The notes under the pieces are model-generated. The model made no database searches and was not told the origin of the DNA. It was given only the letters and a program-made list of their open reading frames with translations. Shown in pieces: positions 1-6,180 of a stretch of 8,180 nucleotides of DNA. How positions within the stretch are numbered: the first letter of the stretch is position 1; the number at the start of each line of letters is the position of its first letter. The translations under genes and the position numbers were made by a program. Origin of the DNA: Prevotella sp. UBA7782 (GTDB lineage: Bacteria > Bacteroidota > Bacteroidia > Bacteroidales > Bacteroidaceae); NCBI GenBank assembly GCA_002480935.1, contig DLDC01000126.1, positions 1 to 8,180 on the forward strand, in the 5' to 3' direction.

Positions 1-531
1 AGATACGAGAATTACGCACAGCTACGAGCCTGGTCCAGATATGATGGCATCTATCTGGCCATTATCTGGATAGCCAGCTTCGCTGCTTTGGCTCTTATGC
101 CCTATATCAACTGGATGTCTGTGGTGAGCCTGGCGCTCGCCGTTTCCACCCCTTTCTTTGTGGGCTTTAAGATAAAACGGTTTCACAAAGGGGTGCTCAA
201 GGGCAACCTGACCTTTTCTATGGCGCTCATTTACGCCCTTCGCATGTTCTTCATCGCGGCCTTTTTCTTCGCCATTGCGCAGTGGGCCTACCTCACATAT
301 CTAGACGGTGGGCGGCTCATGGGCTACTTCACCATGGTGCTGAGCGCCCCTGAGAATGCCGAAATCATGCGCAAGGCAGGGCTCTCCGTGACCGATTACA
401 CACGCGCCATACAGGCTGTGTCGCCCTTGGAGATGGCTTCTTCCTACTTCATTCAGAACTGCCTGATAGGCTCGGTGATGAGCATTGTCATCGCATTCTT
501 CATCAAATCAAAACCAACAGCTAACAATTAA
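1..531 (+). CDS. DUF4199-family integral membrane protein, 5' end missing
   Basis: The reading frame is open from the first base and ends with TAA at 529-531, so the true start lies upstream. A TTG at 88 is only an internal codon, because the preceding codons (RYENYAQLRAW...) continue the protein. About 176 residues are visible. Hydrophobic segments lie near visible residues 16-33, 38-55, 76-98 and 152-168, and a short basic loop (KIKRFHKG) sits between the second and third. This arrangement and the wording match DUF4199, a Bacteroidota membrane family of unknown function. The next gene, a lipid-linked sugar transferase, starts nine bases later. A role with that enzyme in envelope glycan work is inference from position only. 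Family assignment is fairly confident; function is unknown. Confidence 0.8.
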   Translation, partial: RYENYAQLRAWSRYDGIYLAIIWIASFAALALMPYINWMSVVSLALAVSTPFFVGFKIKRFHKGVLKGNLTFSMALIYALRMFFIAAFFFAIAQWAYLTYLDGGRLMGYFTMVLSAPENAEIMRKAGLSVTDYTRAIQAVSPLEMASSYFIQNCLIGSVMSIVIAFFIKSKPTANN

Positions 532-540
532 CAAACAAAT

Positions 541-1512
541 ATGGATATTTCTGTAATCATACCTCTCTATAATGAGGCAGAGTCACTGCCGGAGCTGCAC
601 GCCTGGATACAGCGCGTGATGAAGGCCAACGGCTTCAGCTATGAGATTATCTTCGTGAACGACGGCTCCACCGACGGCTCGTGGGATGTCATACAAGAGT
701 TGAGCAAGAAGGACGAATGCGTGCGCGCCATCAAGTTCCGCCGCAATTACGGCAAGAGCCCCGCCCTTTATTGCGGCTTCAAAGCGGCTCAGGGCGACGT
801 CGTGATAACGATGGATGCCGACCTGCAAGACTCACCCGATGAGATACCGGCACTCTACAAGATGATTACCGAAGAGCATTACGACCTGGTGTCGGGATAT
901 AAGAAGAAGCGCTACGACCCCCTCTCAAAGACCATTCCCACCAAGCTCTTCAACGCAACGGCACGCCGCATCAGCGGCATCAAGAACCTTCACGACTTCA
1001 ACTGTGGCCTGAAGGCTTATCGCCGCGACGTGGTAAAGAACATAGAAGTATATGGCGAGATGCATCGTTACATACCTTATCTGGCCAAAAACGCAGGGTT
1101 CGACAGGATAGGCGAGAAGGTTGTGCACCACCAGGCACGCAAGTATGGCAAGTCAAAGTTCGGTCTTAACCGCTTCTTCAATGGCTATCTTGACCTCATC
1201 ACGTTGTGGTTCCTTTCCAACTTCGGCAAGAAGCCCATGCACGTGTTCGGCTTTCTGGGCTCAATAGTGTTCTTCATAGGCTTCATAGCACTGTGCTGGC
1301 TGGGCGTGGAGAAGATTATCAACCTCAACAACGGCAACTATGGCGACCTGCTCTCGCTGCACGCATCGTTCTTCATCGCCCTTACGGCCATGATTATGGG
1401 CACGCAGCTCTTCCTGGCAGGCTTCATAGGCGACTTGGTGAGCCGCAGTTCCGAGCGTCGCAACGACTATCAGATAGAGTCAGAAATAAGGCTTAACGAC
1501 GTAAAGAAGTGA
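541..1512 (+). CDS. Family 2 glycosyltransferase, GtrB/DPM1-like, membrane anchored
   Basis: The 323-residue protein has an N-terminal GT-A domain. It opens with VIIPLYNEAESL (5-16), then NDGSTDGS (40-47) for nucleotide-sugar binding, then DADLQDSP (92-99), the metal-binding DxD region typical of polyprenyl-phosphate sugar transferases. A basic HHQARKYGKSKFG segment (196-208) is also typical of this group. Two transmembrane helices follow (about 233-255 and 273-297), then a charged tail. This is the usual build and length of GtrB, YkcC and dolichol-phosphate-mannose-synthase relatives, which move a sugar from a nucleotide donor to undecaprenyl phosphate on the cytoplasmic face of the membrane. 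The donor sugar cannot be read from the sequence. The ATG at 541 directly begins the conserved domain and follows an A-rich leader without a clear Shine-Dalgarno site. The stop overlaps the next start by one base, so the two are probably translationally coupled. Confidence 0.9.
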   Translation: MDISVIIPLYNEAESLPELHAWIQRVMKANGFSYEIIFVNDGSTDGSWDVIQELSKKDECVRAIKFRRNYGKSPALYCGFKAAQGDVVITMDADLQDSPDEIPALYKMITEEHYDLVSGYKKKRYDPLSKTIPTKLFNATARRISGIKNLHDFNCGLKAYRRDVVKNIEVYGEMHRYIPYLAKNAGFDRIGEKVVHHQARKYGKSKFGLNRFFNGYLDLITLWFLSNFGKKPMHVFGFLGSIVFFIGFIALCWLGVEKIINLNNGNYGDLLSLHASFFIALTAMIMGTQLFLAGFIGDLVSRSSERRNDYQIESEIRLNDVKK

Positions 1513-1979
1513 TGAAGAAGTTGCTCACACTTACCCTGGCAGCGCTAACCTTGGCCGGTTGCACATCGATAGACTGCTCGATAGACAACACGGTGATGAT
1601 GCAGGTGCGCATAAAAGGCGCGGCTGACACGCTCAACGTGTCGGCCTTGCGAAGTGGCGAGGCTGACACCTTATTATATAATAGGGGCGTGAGCACCGAC
1701 TCACTGCAGTTGCCCATGAGCTATATGCAGCAAACCGACAGCTACAGATTTGCCTTTAAGGATGCCGCGGGACAGGTTACGGCCGACACGCTGAGCGTGA
1801 GCAAGACCAATGAGCCACGCTTTGAGTCGGTAGACTGCTCGCCGCAATACTTTCACACGCTCACAGCCATATCGTCTACACATCACTTCATAGACTCTGT
1901 AGTCATCAATAATCCTCAAGTAACCAATCATGTTTCATCAGCACACTTGCTTATCTATACTCGTCGCAGCGGCCTTTAG
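1512..1979 (+). CDS. DUF6452-like lipoprotein
   Basis: Starting at the ATG at 1512, the protein has 155 residues. That ATG shares its A with the TGA stop of the glycosyltransferase. A GTG one codon earlier (1509) is possible but less likely. Residues 1-17 form a lipoprotein signal with a basic start (MKK), a hydrophobic core and the lipobox LAGC, so Cys17 should be lipidated. The mature part has further cysteines at 22 and 109, which could pair. The C-terminal stretch STHHFIDSVVINNPQVTN (122-139) resembles the Bacteroidota DUF6452 family as I remember it. Function is unknown. The last 50 bases overlap, in another frame, the start of the next gene, a DUF6048-like protein. From memory, DUF6452 and DUF6048 genes are often adjacent in Bacteroidales, which suggests a shared envelope job. 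Lipoprotein status is confident; the family name is less so. Confidence 0.8.
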   Translation: MKKLLTLTLAALTLAGCTSIDCSIDNTVMMQVRIKGAADTLNVSALRSGEADTLLYNRGVSTDSLQLPMSYMQQTDSYRFAFKDAAGQVTADTLSVSKTNEPRFESVDCSPQYFHTLTAISSTHHFIDSVVINNPQVTNHVSSAHLLIYTRRSGL

Positions 1980-2622
1980 CCTGCTGTGGCCCTGCTCGTC
2001 AATGGCTCAAAGGTCCAAGAAGGCTACGCCAAAGGTTGAGGCCGACACCCTGCCCACACTGCGCGGACTGGAGCTGAGCGTGGATGTGGTGGGCCCCGTG
2101 CAGCGCGCTGTGGGTGGATATGGCCAGTATGAGGCAGCTCTGAGGGCCAATCTGAAAGACAAATACTTTCCCATCATCGAGCTGGGATACGGCTCGGCCA
2201 ACCATGAAGACGATGTTACGGAGATAAGATATAAGACCAGTGCCCCCTACGGACGCATCGGCGTAGACTTCAATATCCTAAAAAACAAGCACGATCTCTA
2301 CCGCGTTTACGTGGGCGGACGATACGCCTTCACCTCCTTCAAGTATGATGTGCAGGTGGCAGACGGCATTACCGACCCCGTGTGGAACGGTCAGGCAGCC
2401 TACAACGTGAGCGACGTGAGCTGCAACTATCATTGGATAGAGGCTCTGGGAGGCATACAGGCCCGCATCTGGGGGCCGCTCAGCCTGGGCTGGAGCGTGA
2501 GATACAAGAAGCGAATAGCCCAGAAGCATGGCCAAGCAGGCGAGCCTTGGTATGTGCCGGGCTACGGAAAGCGCGGCGCTTCAAGACTTGGAGCAACGTT
2601 CAACATTATATATTCTTTCTAA
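1930..2622 (+). CDS. DUF6048-like probable outer-membrane beta-barrel protein
   Basis: This 230-residue protein starts with a Sec signal peptide: the hydrophobic core is at about 8-20 and the likely cleavage is after SSMA (residue 26). The next Met (25) would remove the signal, so the ATG at 1930 is preferred even though it overlaps the lipoprotein gene by 50 bases. The mature chain has alternating hydrophobic and aromatic strands, for example YFPIIELGYG (79-88), SAPYGRIGVDFN (104-115) and YVGGRYAFTSFKYDV (127-141). It ends in IIYSF, a terminal aromatic typical of outer-membrane barrels. These strands and the PWYVPGYGK motif (206-214) match DUF6048 as I recall it. No enzymatic motif is visible, and the function is not established. 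It may work with the lipoprotein encoded just before it. ApbE follows after 15 bases. Confidence 0.8.
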   Translation: MFHQHTCLSILVAAAFSLLWPCSSMAQRSKKATPKVEADTLPTLRGLELSVDVVGPVQRAVGGYGQYEAALRANLKDKYFPIIELGYGSANHEDDVTEIRYKTSAPYGRIGVDFNILKNKHDLYRVYVGGRYAFTSFKYDVQVADGITDPVWNGQAAYNVSDVSCNYHWIEALGGIQARIWGPLSLGWSVRYKKRIAQKHGQAGEPWYVPGYGKRGASRLGATFNIIYSF

Positions 2623-2637
2623 AAACAAAGCAAGTTT

Positions 2638-3663
2638 ATGAGCGCAATGAATAAGAAACGCATGGCATGGCAACTGCCTTTCCTCGCATTACTCATCATA
2701 GGAACGGTGCTTATCATAGGTAGGCAGCGGTCAATGGCCTATCAACACGACACCGGATTTATATTCGGAACGGTGTATCACGTCACTTACCAATACAACC
2801 GTGACTTGAAAGATGAGATAGAAGCCGAACTGAACAAGGTGGACAACAGCCTGTCACCCTTCAACAACCAGTCTGTTATCACCGCGGTAAACCAGAACAA
2901 GAACCCCGAGGTAAACGAGATGTTCAGCGATGTGTTCAATCTGGCCGAGCAAGTGTCTCAAGAAACGGATGGCGCATTCGACATTACAGTGGCCCCAATG
3001 GTCAATTTGTGGGGCTTTGGCTTTAAGAAAGGCATCTCACCTTCCAAGCAAAAGATAGACAGCTTGAGGCAAATAGTGGGCTATAAAAAGGTTTCGCTGC
3101 GCGACGGACATGTCATCAAGGCCGACAAACGCATCATGCTGGACTGCAGCGCCATAGCCAAGGGCTACGGAAGTGATGTCGTGGCACGCTACCTGCGCAG
3201 CAAAGGCATCACCAACTTTATGATAGAGATAGGCGGAGAGATAGTTACAAGCGGCAAGAGCGAGAAGCGCCTGCCCTGGAAGATAGGTGTTACCAAGCCC
3301 ACTGACGACTCGCTGAACACCAATCAGGAGCTGGAAACCGTGCTGAACGTAACAGATAAGGCCATGGCAACAAGCGGCAACTATCGCAACTTCTACTATA
3401 AGGGAGGCAAGAAGTATGCTCACACCATCGACCCTAAGACGGGCTACCCCGTGCAGCACAGCCTTCTGTCGTCTACCGTGCTGGCTTCCAACTGCGCCAC
3501 GGCCGATGCTTACGCCACAGCATTCATGGTGCTGGGCATTGACAAGGCCAAGGTGGTGCTGCAGAAGCATCCTGAGCTGATGGCTTACTTCATCTACGCG
3601 GGGCCCGACGGCAAGATGAAGGTGTGGTTCTCACCATCGTTACGCGACAAGATAGCTGAATAG
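2638..3663 (+). CDS. apbE: FAD:protein FMN transferase ApbE
   Basis: The 341-residue protein carries the whole ApbE signature: GAFDIT (112-117), DCSAIAKGYG (169-178), IEIGGE (196-201), ATSGNYR (244-250), HTIDPKTGYP (262-271) and ATADAYAT (287-294). These are the FAD- and magnesium-binding segments of the family. ApbE uses FAD to attach FMN through a phosphoester to Ser/Thr of extracytoplasmic target proteins such as NqrB/NqrC and RnfG/RnfD. A basic N-terminus and a hydrophobic helix (about 12-28) should anchor it on the outer face of the inner membrane. There is no lipobox cysteine, unlike many family members. ATG 2638 and ATG 2647 are both possible starts and differ by three residues. No flavin-acceptor protein is recognisable in the window, so its target is probably encoded elsewhere. 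The stop overlaps a possible GTG start of the next gene. Confidence 0.95.
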   Translation: MSAMNKKRMAWQLPFLALLIIGTVLIIGRQRSMAYQHDTGFIFGTVYHVTYQYNRDLKDEIEAELNKVDNSLSPFNNQSVITAVNQNKNPEVNEMFSDVFNLAEQVSQETDGAFDITVAPMVNLWGFGFKKGISPSKQKIDSLRQIVGYKKVSLRDGHVIKADKRIMLDCSAIAKGYGSDVVARYLRSKGITNFMIEIGGEIVTSGKSEKRLPWKIGVTKPTDDSLNTNQELETVLNVTDKAMATSGNYRNFYYKGGKKYAHTIDPKTGYPVQHSLLSSTVLASNCATADAYATAFMVLGIDKAKVVLQKHPELMAYFIYAGPDGKMKVWFSPSLRDKIAE

Positions 3664-4349
3664 TGACGCGCATGGAAGGAGGAAATTCTTTTAACAAACT
3701 GCTGCTCCTGCCCCTCTTTCAGGGCCTCAGCATGAGCGAGCTCACGCACATCGTGGGCCACACACGCTTGGAGTTCAGGAAGTATCATGACAGAGATGAA
3801 GTGATAACTGAGGGACAAGGCAACATGAGAATGTATCTGATGACCGACGGAACGCTCTTGCAGCGCACCGAAGCCATAGATCACAGCTATGCGGTAGAGG
3901 AAGAAGTCACTGCCCCGGCATTGCTTCAGGCCGAGCATCTCTTCGGCCTTTACCACCGCTACACCAAGTCTTACAGGTCTAAAGGTCAGTCGTCGTTTAT
4001 CATCATAGACAAGCAAGAGATGCTGAAACTGTCAAAGAGCTACATGATATTCCACATCAACCTGCTCAATCTCATCTCTACGCAGTGCCAGAAAGCACTC
4101 GAAGGGCCGTGGCGCAAGCAGCCTCTCACGGTGAAGGAGCGTGTCATCGACTTCATGCAGCAGCATTGCAGCCATCCGGCAGGATGGAAATGCTTCTACA
4201 TCAAGATGGAAACCATGGCCCAAGCCATTAACGAAACACGCGCCAAAGTGTCGGTTGTGCTACGCCAACTGCGCTCAAAGGGCTTGATAATCATGCGCAG
4301 AGGCGTGATTATCGTGCCCAGATTAGAGCTCGTTCTACAAGAAAAATAA
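3663..4349 (+). CDS. Crp/Fnr-family transcriptional regulator
   Basis: The protein has up to 228 residues. It has an N-terminal cyclic-nucleotide-binding-like beta-roll (about 11-120, opening with LLLLPLFQGLSMSELTHI), a long dimerisation helix (about 128-148) and a C-terminal winged helix-turn-helix (METMAQAINETRAKVSVVLRQL, about 182-203, then a wing ending GVIIVP). The start is either GTG 3663, which overlaps the apbE stop by one base, or ATG 3672; both keep the full domain. The usual cAMP pocket signature (FGE...R-S/T) is absent; the equivalent stretch reads LLQAEHLFGLYHRYTKSYRS. The FNR N-terminal iron-sulfur cysteine cluster is also absent. The ligand is therefore unknown, as for many Bacteroidota paralogues. 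As the last gene of the string it may regulate the operon, but no target site could be identified. A hairpin terminator follows about 120 bases downstream. Confidence 0.9.
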   Translation: MTRMEGGNSFNKLLLLPLFQGLSMSELTHIVGHTRLEFRKYHDRDEVITEGQGNMRMYLMTDGTLLQRTEAIDHSYAVEEEVTAPALLQAEHLFGLYHRYTKSYRSKGQSSFIIIDKQEMLKLSKSYMIFHINLLNLISTQCQKALEGPWRKQPLTVKERVIDFMQQHCSHPAGWKCFYIKMETMAQAINETRAKVSVVLRQLRSKGLIIMRRGVIIVPRLELVLQEK

Positions 4350-4443
4350 TCCACAATCCGCCCTTTCCTACCGGCTTTTGCATCCATACGGAAAAGCCTG
4401 AACAGTTATACCATTTTACTAGGAAAAGCTTATCGAAAACCCT

Positions 4444-4476
4444 CTTGCAAGTAGTTGGCACACAACCACTTGCAAG
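4444..4476 (-). terminator. Probable terminator hairpin for trmD, imperfect 14-base stem
   Basis: Arms 4444-4457 and 4463-4476 pair over 14 positions with a single mismatch (A4453 with C4467) around a 5-base loop. Read on the minus strand the stem is followed by AGGGTTTTC, a modest T stretch, about 170 bases after the trmD stop. The hairpin is clear in the sequence; its role as the minus-strand terminator is inference. Each arm holds the self-complementary octamer CTTGCAAG. Confidence 0.5.
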
Positions 4477-4500
4477 CACGCTTGTAAAAGTGCCGTTTTT
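4467..4500 (+). terminator. Probable intrinsic terminator of the left operon
   Basis: Read on the plus strand, CTTGTAA (4481-4487) pairs with TTGCAAG (4470-4476) around a 4-base CACG loop, including one G-U pair. The stem is extended by CAC/GTG (4467-4469, 4490-4492) after a two-A bulge. CCG and then five T residues (4496-4500) follow. This is a reasonable Rho-independent terminator about 120 bases after the regulator stop. It shares bases 4467-4476 with the upstream hairpin, so the two cannot form together. Confidence 0.6.
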
Positions 4501-4554
4501 AGAGGGCAAAAGTGCCTATTTCAGCCGCTCAAAATGCCTGTTTTGAACGACAAG
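4486..4554. repeat. Degenerate 22-24-base tandem repeat, three units
   Basis: Three consecutive units begin at 4486 (AAAAGTGCCGTTTTT...), 4508 (AAAAGTGCCTATTTC...) and 4531 (AAAATGCCTGTTTTG...). They share the core AAAA(G)TGCC followed by a T-rich stretch, and the unit length is 22-24 bases. The first unit includes the terminator T-run. A weaker fourth copy (AAAGCCCCTTTC) may start near 4555. The similarity is direct; its meaning is unknown. Confidence 0.5.
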
Positions 4555-4646
4555 AAAGCCCCTTTCTGAACACGAAAAGGGGTGCACCACAGCCTGGAAG
4601 CTCTGTAACCGCGGCTCTGCAGCCCCAGCGCGGGCAGGCAGAAGCA

Positions 4647-5330
4647 TCACTCTCCCAGCAAGTCAGGGCGCAAACGGCGCGTGCGCTCCATGGCTTGGTC
4701 AAACTCCCATTGCCTTATCTTGGCCTCATTACCGCTGAGCAGAATGTCAGGAACGGCCCAGCCTTTATACTCGCGTGGCCGCGTGTAGATGGGCGCAGCC
4801 AGCATATTGTCCTGGTAACAGTCGCTCAACGCGCTCTGGTCGTCGCTTATCACGCCCGGCACGAGCCTCACCACAGCATCTGCAATGATGGCAGCAGGCA
4901 GCTCGCCACCCGTCAGCACATAGTCGCCCACGCTTATCTCGCGTGTGATGAGATGCTCTCTCACGCGCATGTCTACGCCTTTATAGTGTCCGGCAAGAAT
5001 GATGATGTTGCCCAAGAGCGACAGGTTATTGGCCATTTGCTGCGTAAATTGCTCCCCGTCGGGCGATGTAAAGATCACCTCGTCATAGTCTCTTTCGGCC
5101 TTGAGAGCACTGATGCATCGGTCTATAGGCTCTATCTGCATAACCATTCCGGCCTGCCCGCCGAAGGGATAATCGTCTACCCGCCTCCACTTATCCAACG
5201 TATAGTCGCGCAAATTGTGCAAATGTATCTCGGCAAGTCCCTTCTTTTCAGCCCTGGCAAGAATGCTTTCGTGCACGAAACCCTCCAGCATCTCCGGCAA
5301 AACAGTAATGATGTCTATTCTCATAATCAT
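4647..5330 (-). CDS. trmD: tRNA (guanine-N1-)-methyltransferase TrmD
   Basis: TrmD transfers a methyl group from S-adenosylmethionine to N1 of G37 next to the anticodon, which prevents +1 frameshifting; it is normally essential. The 227-residue protein shows the family throughout. It has [12 protein letters not shown] at the start, [12 protein letters not shown] (52-63), [14 protein letters not shown] (113-126), the trefoil-knot SAM site [14 protein letters not shown] (133-146), then [12 protein letters not shown] (159-170, with Asp170 the probable catalytic base) and [19 protein letters not shown] (182-200). Length is normal. Two starts are possible: ATG at 5330 and ATG at 5324. The second gives the usual MRID N-terminus and fits the promoter better, since the -7 element lies immediately upstream. 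It is convergent with the regulator operon and divergent from the DUF5020 gene. No rimM, rpsP or rplS neighbour is present. Confidence 0.97.
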   Translation of the reverse strand: MIMRIDIITVLPEMLEGFVHESILARAEKKGLAEIHLHNLRDYTLDKWRRVDDYPFGGQAGMVMQIEPIDRCISALKAERDYDEVIFTSPDGEQFTQQMANNLSLLGNIIILAGHYKGVDMRVREHLITREISVGDYVLTGGELPAAIIADAVVRLVPGVISDDQSALSDCYQDNMLAAPIYTRPREYKGWAVPDILLSGNEAKIRQWEFDQAMERTRRLRPDLLGE

Positions 5331-5339
5331 GCAAAGTTA
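5331..5339 (-). promoter_or_regulatory. Bacteroidota -7 element for trmD
   Basis: On the minus strand this reads TAACTTTGC, matching the Bacteroidota TAnnTTTG -7 box. It ends one base before the first possible trmD ATG, which implies transcription starting in or next to the start codons. No good TTTG -33 element is seen at the expected distance. Confidence 0.6.
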
Positions 5340-5392
5340 GCAATATTCCATCTTATTTAATGTTTTATTTAGCATTTTTTGTATTTTATTCG

Positions 5393-5401
5393 TAACTTTG
5401 C
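5393..5401 (+). promoter_or_regulatory. Bacteroidota -7 element for the DUF5020 gene
   Basis: TAACTTTGC matches TAnnTTTG. A start near 5404 would give a leader of about 27 bases, A-rich before the ATG at 5431 (ACATAACAAAAA), as is common in this phylum. The only TTTG upstream (5378-5381) is too close for a standard -33 box, so the -33 element is weak or absent. Confidence 0.65.
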
Positions 5402-5430
5402 AGGCAACTTAACTCAAAACATAACAAAAA

Positions 5431-6180
5431 ATGAAAAGACACTTTTCCATCGTCATACTCTTCATGGCGGCTTTTATGAGTGCTTATGCACAGAACGTGC
5501 AGTTGCATTACGACTTAGGTAAATCACTCTACAACGACCTCTCCAACCGTGAGAGCGTGACCTCAACAGTTGAAATGTTCAAACCAGACAAGTTCGGTTC
5601 TACTTATATGTTCATCGACTTCGACTACGTGAGCGACGGCACCATCGGCGCATATTGGGAAATATCGCGCGAGCTCAACGTGAGCAAGGACAAGCATTGG
5701 GCAGCTCATGTGGAGTATAACGGCGGTGTTTCTACGGGCGAAACGCCCGCGGGCTATTACGGAAACCGCTTTCAGCACGCCGCGCTTGTAGGACCTGCAT
5801 GGAACATACACAGCAAAGACTTCAACAGGACACTGGGCATTCAGCTCATGTATAAATATTATTTCGCTAACCATCACAGCGATGCCCGCGCCTTTAACAG
5901 CGTTCAGCTCACCGAAGCATGGGGCATCAACTTTGCCCAAGGGCTGTGTACGTTCAGCGGATTCTGCGATTTGTGGTACAGCCCGTACGTAAATGGCAAG
6001 TGGATATTGCTCTCAGAGCCTCAGTTCTGGGTGAACCTCAACAAGCTGAAGGGCATGAACGACATCCATCTCTCTGTGGGTTCGGAGTGCGAAGTGTCCA
6101 ACAACTTCGTGTGGAACGACCATGGCGCCAACAATAAGTTCTACGCCATACCCACCATTGCAGCCAAGTGGACCTTCTGA
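5431..6180 (+). CDS. DUF5020-family outer-membrane protein
   Basis: The 249-residue protein begins with a Sec signal peptide (MKR, hydrophobic core, likely cut after AYA at residue 20, leaving QN...). The mature chain is rich in aromatic, alternating strands: STVEMFKPDKFGSTYMFIDFDYV, YWEISREL, HVEYNGGVS, LMYKYYF, FSGFCDLWYS and EPQFWVNLNKLKG. It ends in AAKWTF, with a terminal Phe typical of outer-membrane barrels. The EMFKPDKFGSTYMF and EPQFWVNLNKLKG segments are the strongest match to DUF5020 as I know it. That family looks like Tsx-type nucleoside channels in overall build, but a transport role is inference. The gene has its own promoter and stands alone, divergent from trmD and followed by a separately promoted peptidase. 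Signal peptide and barrel character are confident; substrate is unknown. Confidence 0.85.
   Translation: MKRHFSIVILFMAAFMSAYAQNVQLHYDLGKSLYNDLSNRESVTSTVEMFKPDKFGSTYMFIDFDYVSDGTIGAYWEISRELNVSKDKHWAAHVEYNGGVSTGETPAGYYGNRFQHAALVGPAWNIHSKDFNRTLGIQLMYKYYFANHHSDARAFNSVQLTEAWGINFAQGLCTFSGFCDLWYSPYVNGKWILLSEPQFWVNLNKLKGMNDIHLSVGSECEVSNNFVWNDHGANNKFYAIPTIAAKWTF

Larger units (their letters stand above)
4350..4646. other. Convergent intergenic region without a gene
   Basis: This 297-base gap lies between the stop of the Crp-like regulator and the stop of trmD. I find no credible coding frame or RNA gene. It contains a 7-base inverted repeat (GGCTTTT at 4373-4379 with AAAAGCC at 4392-4398), a 14-base imperfect hairpin (4444-4476), an overlapping terminator hairpin ending in T5 (to 4500), degenerate AAAAGTGCC repeats (4486-4554) and another 7-base inverted repeat (CCCCTTT 4559-4565 with AAAGGGG 4576-4582). 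Its last part (about 4600-4646) is GC-rich with CCGCG/CGCGG arms (4609-4613, 4629-4633). Confidence 0.75.

Noticed and set aside
88..90. TTG as the start of the DUF4199 gene
   Set aside because: The frame stays open to base 1 and the upstream codons encode more of the membrane protein, so the gene is simply cut by the window edge.
2572..2622. A possible flavin-acceptor (S/T-G-A-T-like) motif near the end of the DUF6048 protein
   Set aside because: The sequence is RLGATFN. It lacks the Ser/Thr before Gly and the other acceptor residues, and it lies in a terminal barrel strand.
4373..4398. GGCTTTT/AAAAGCC hairpin as a terminator of the regulator gene
   Set aside because: The loop is 12 bases and no T-run follows on either strand. 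The hairpin ending at 4500 is a better terminator.
4512..5360. A 282-codon plus-strand open frame across the trmD region
   Set aside because: It is the antisense of trmD, whose minus-strand product matches its family from end to end. The plus-strand translation has no recognisable domain.
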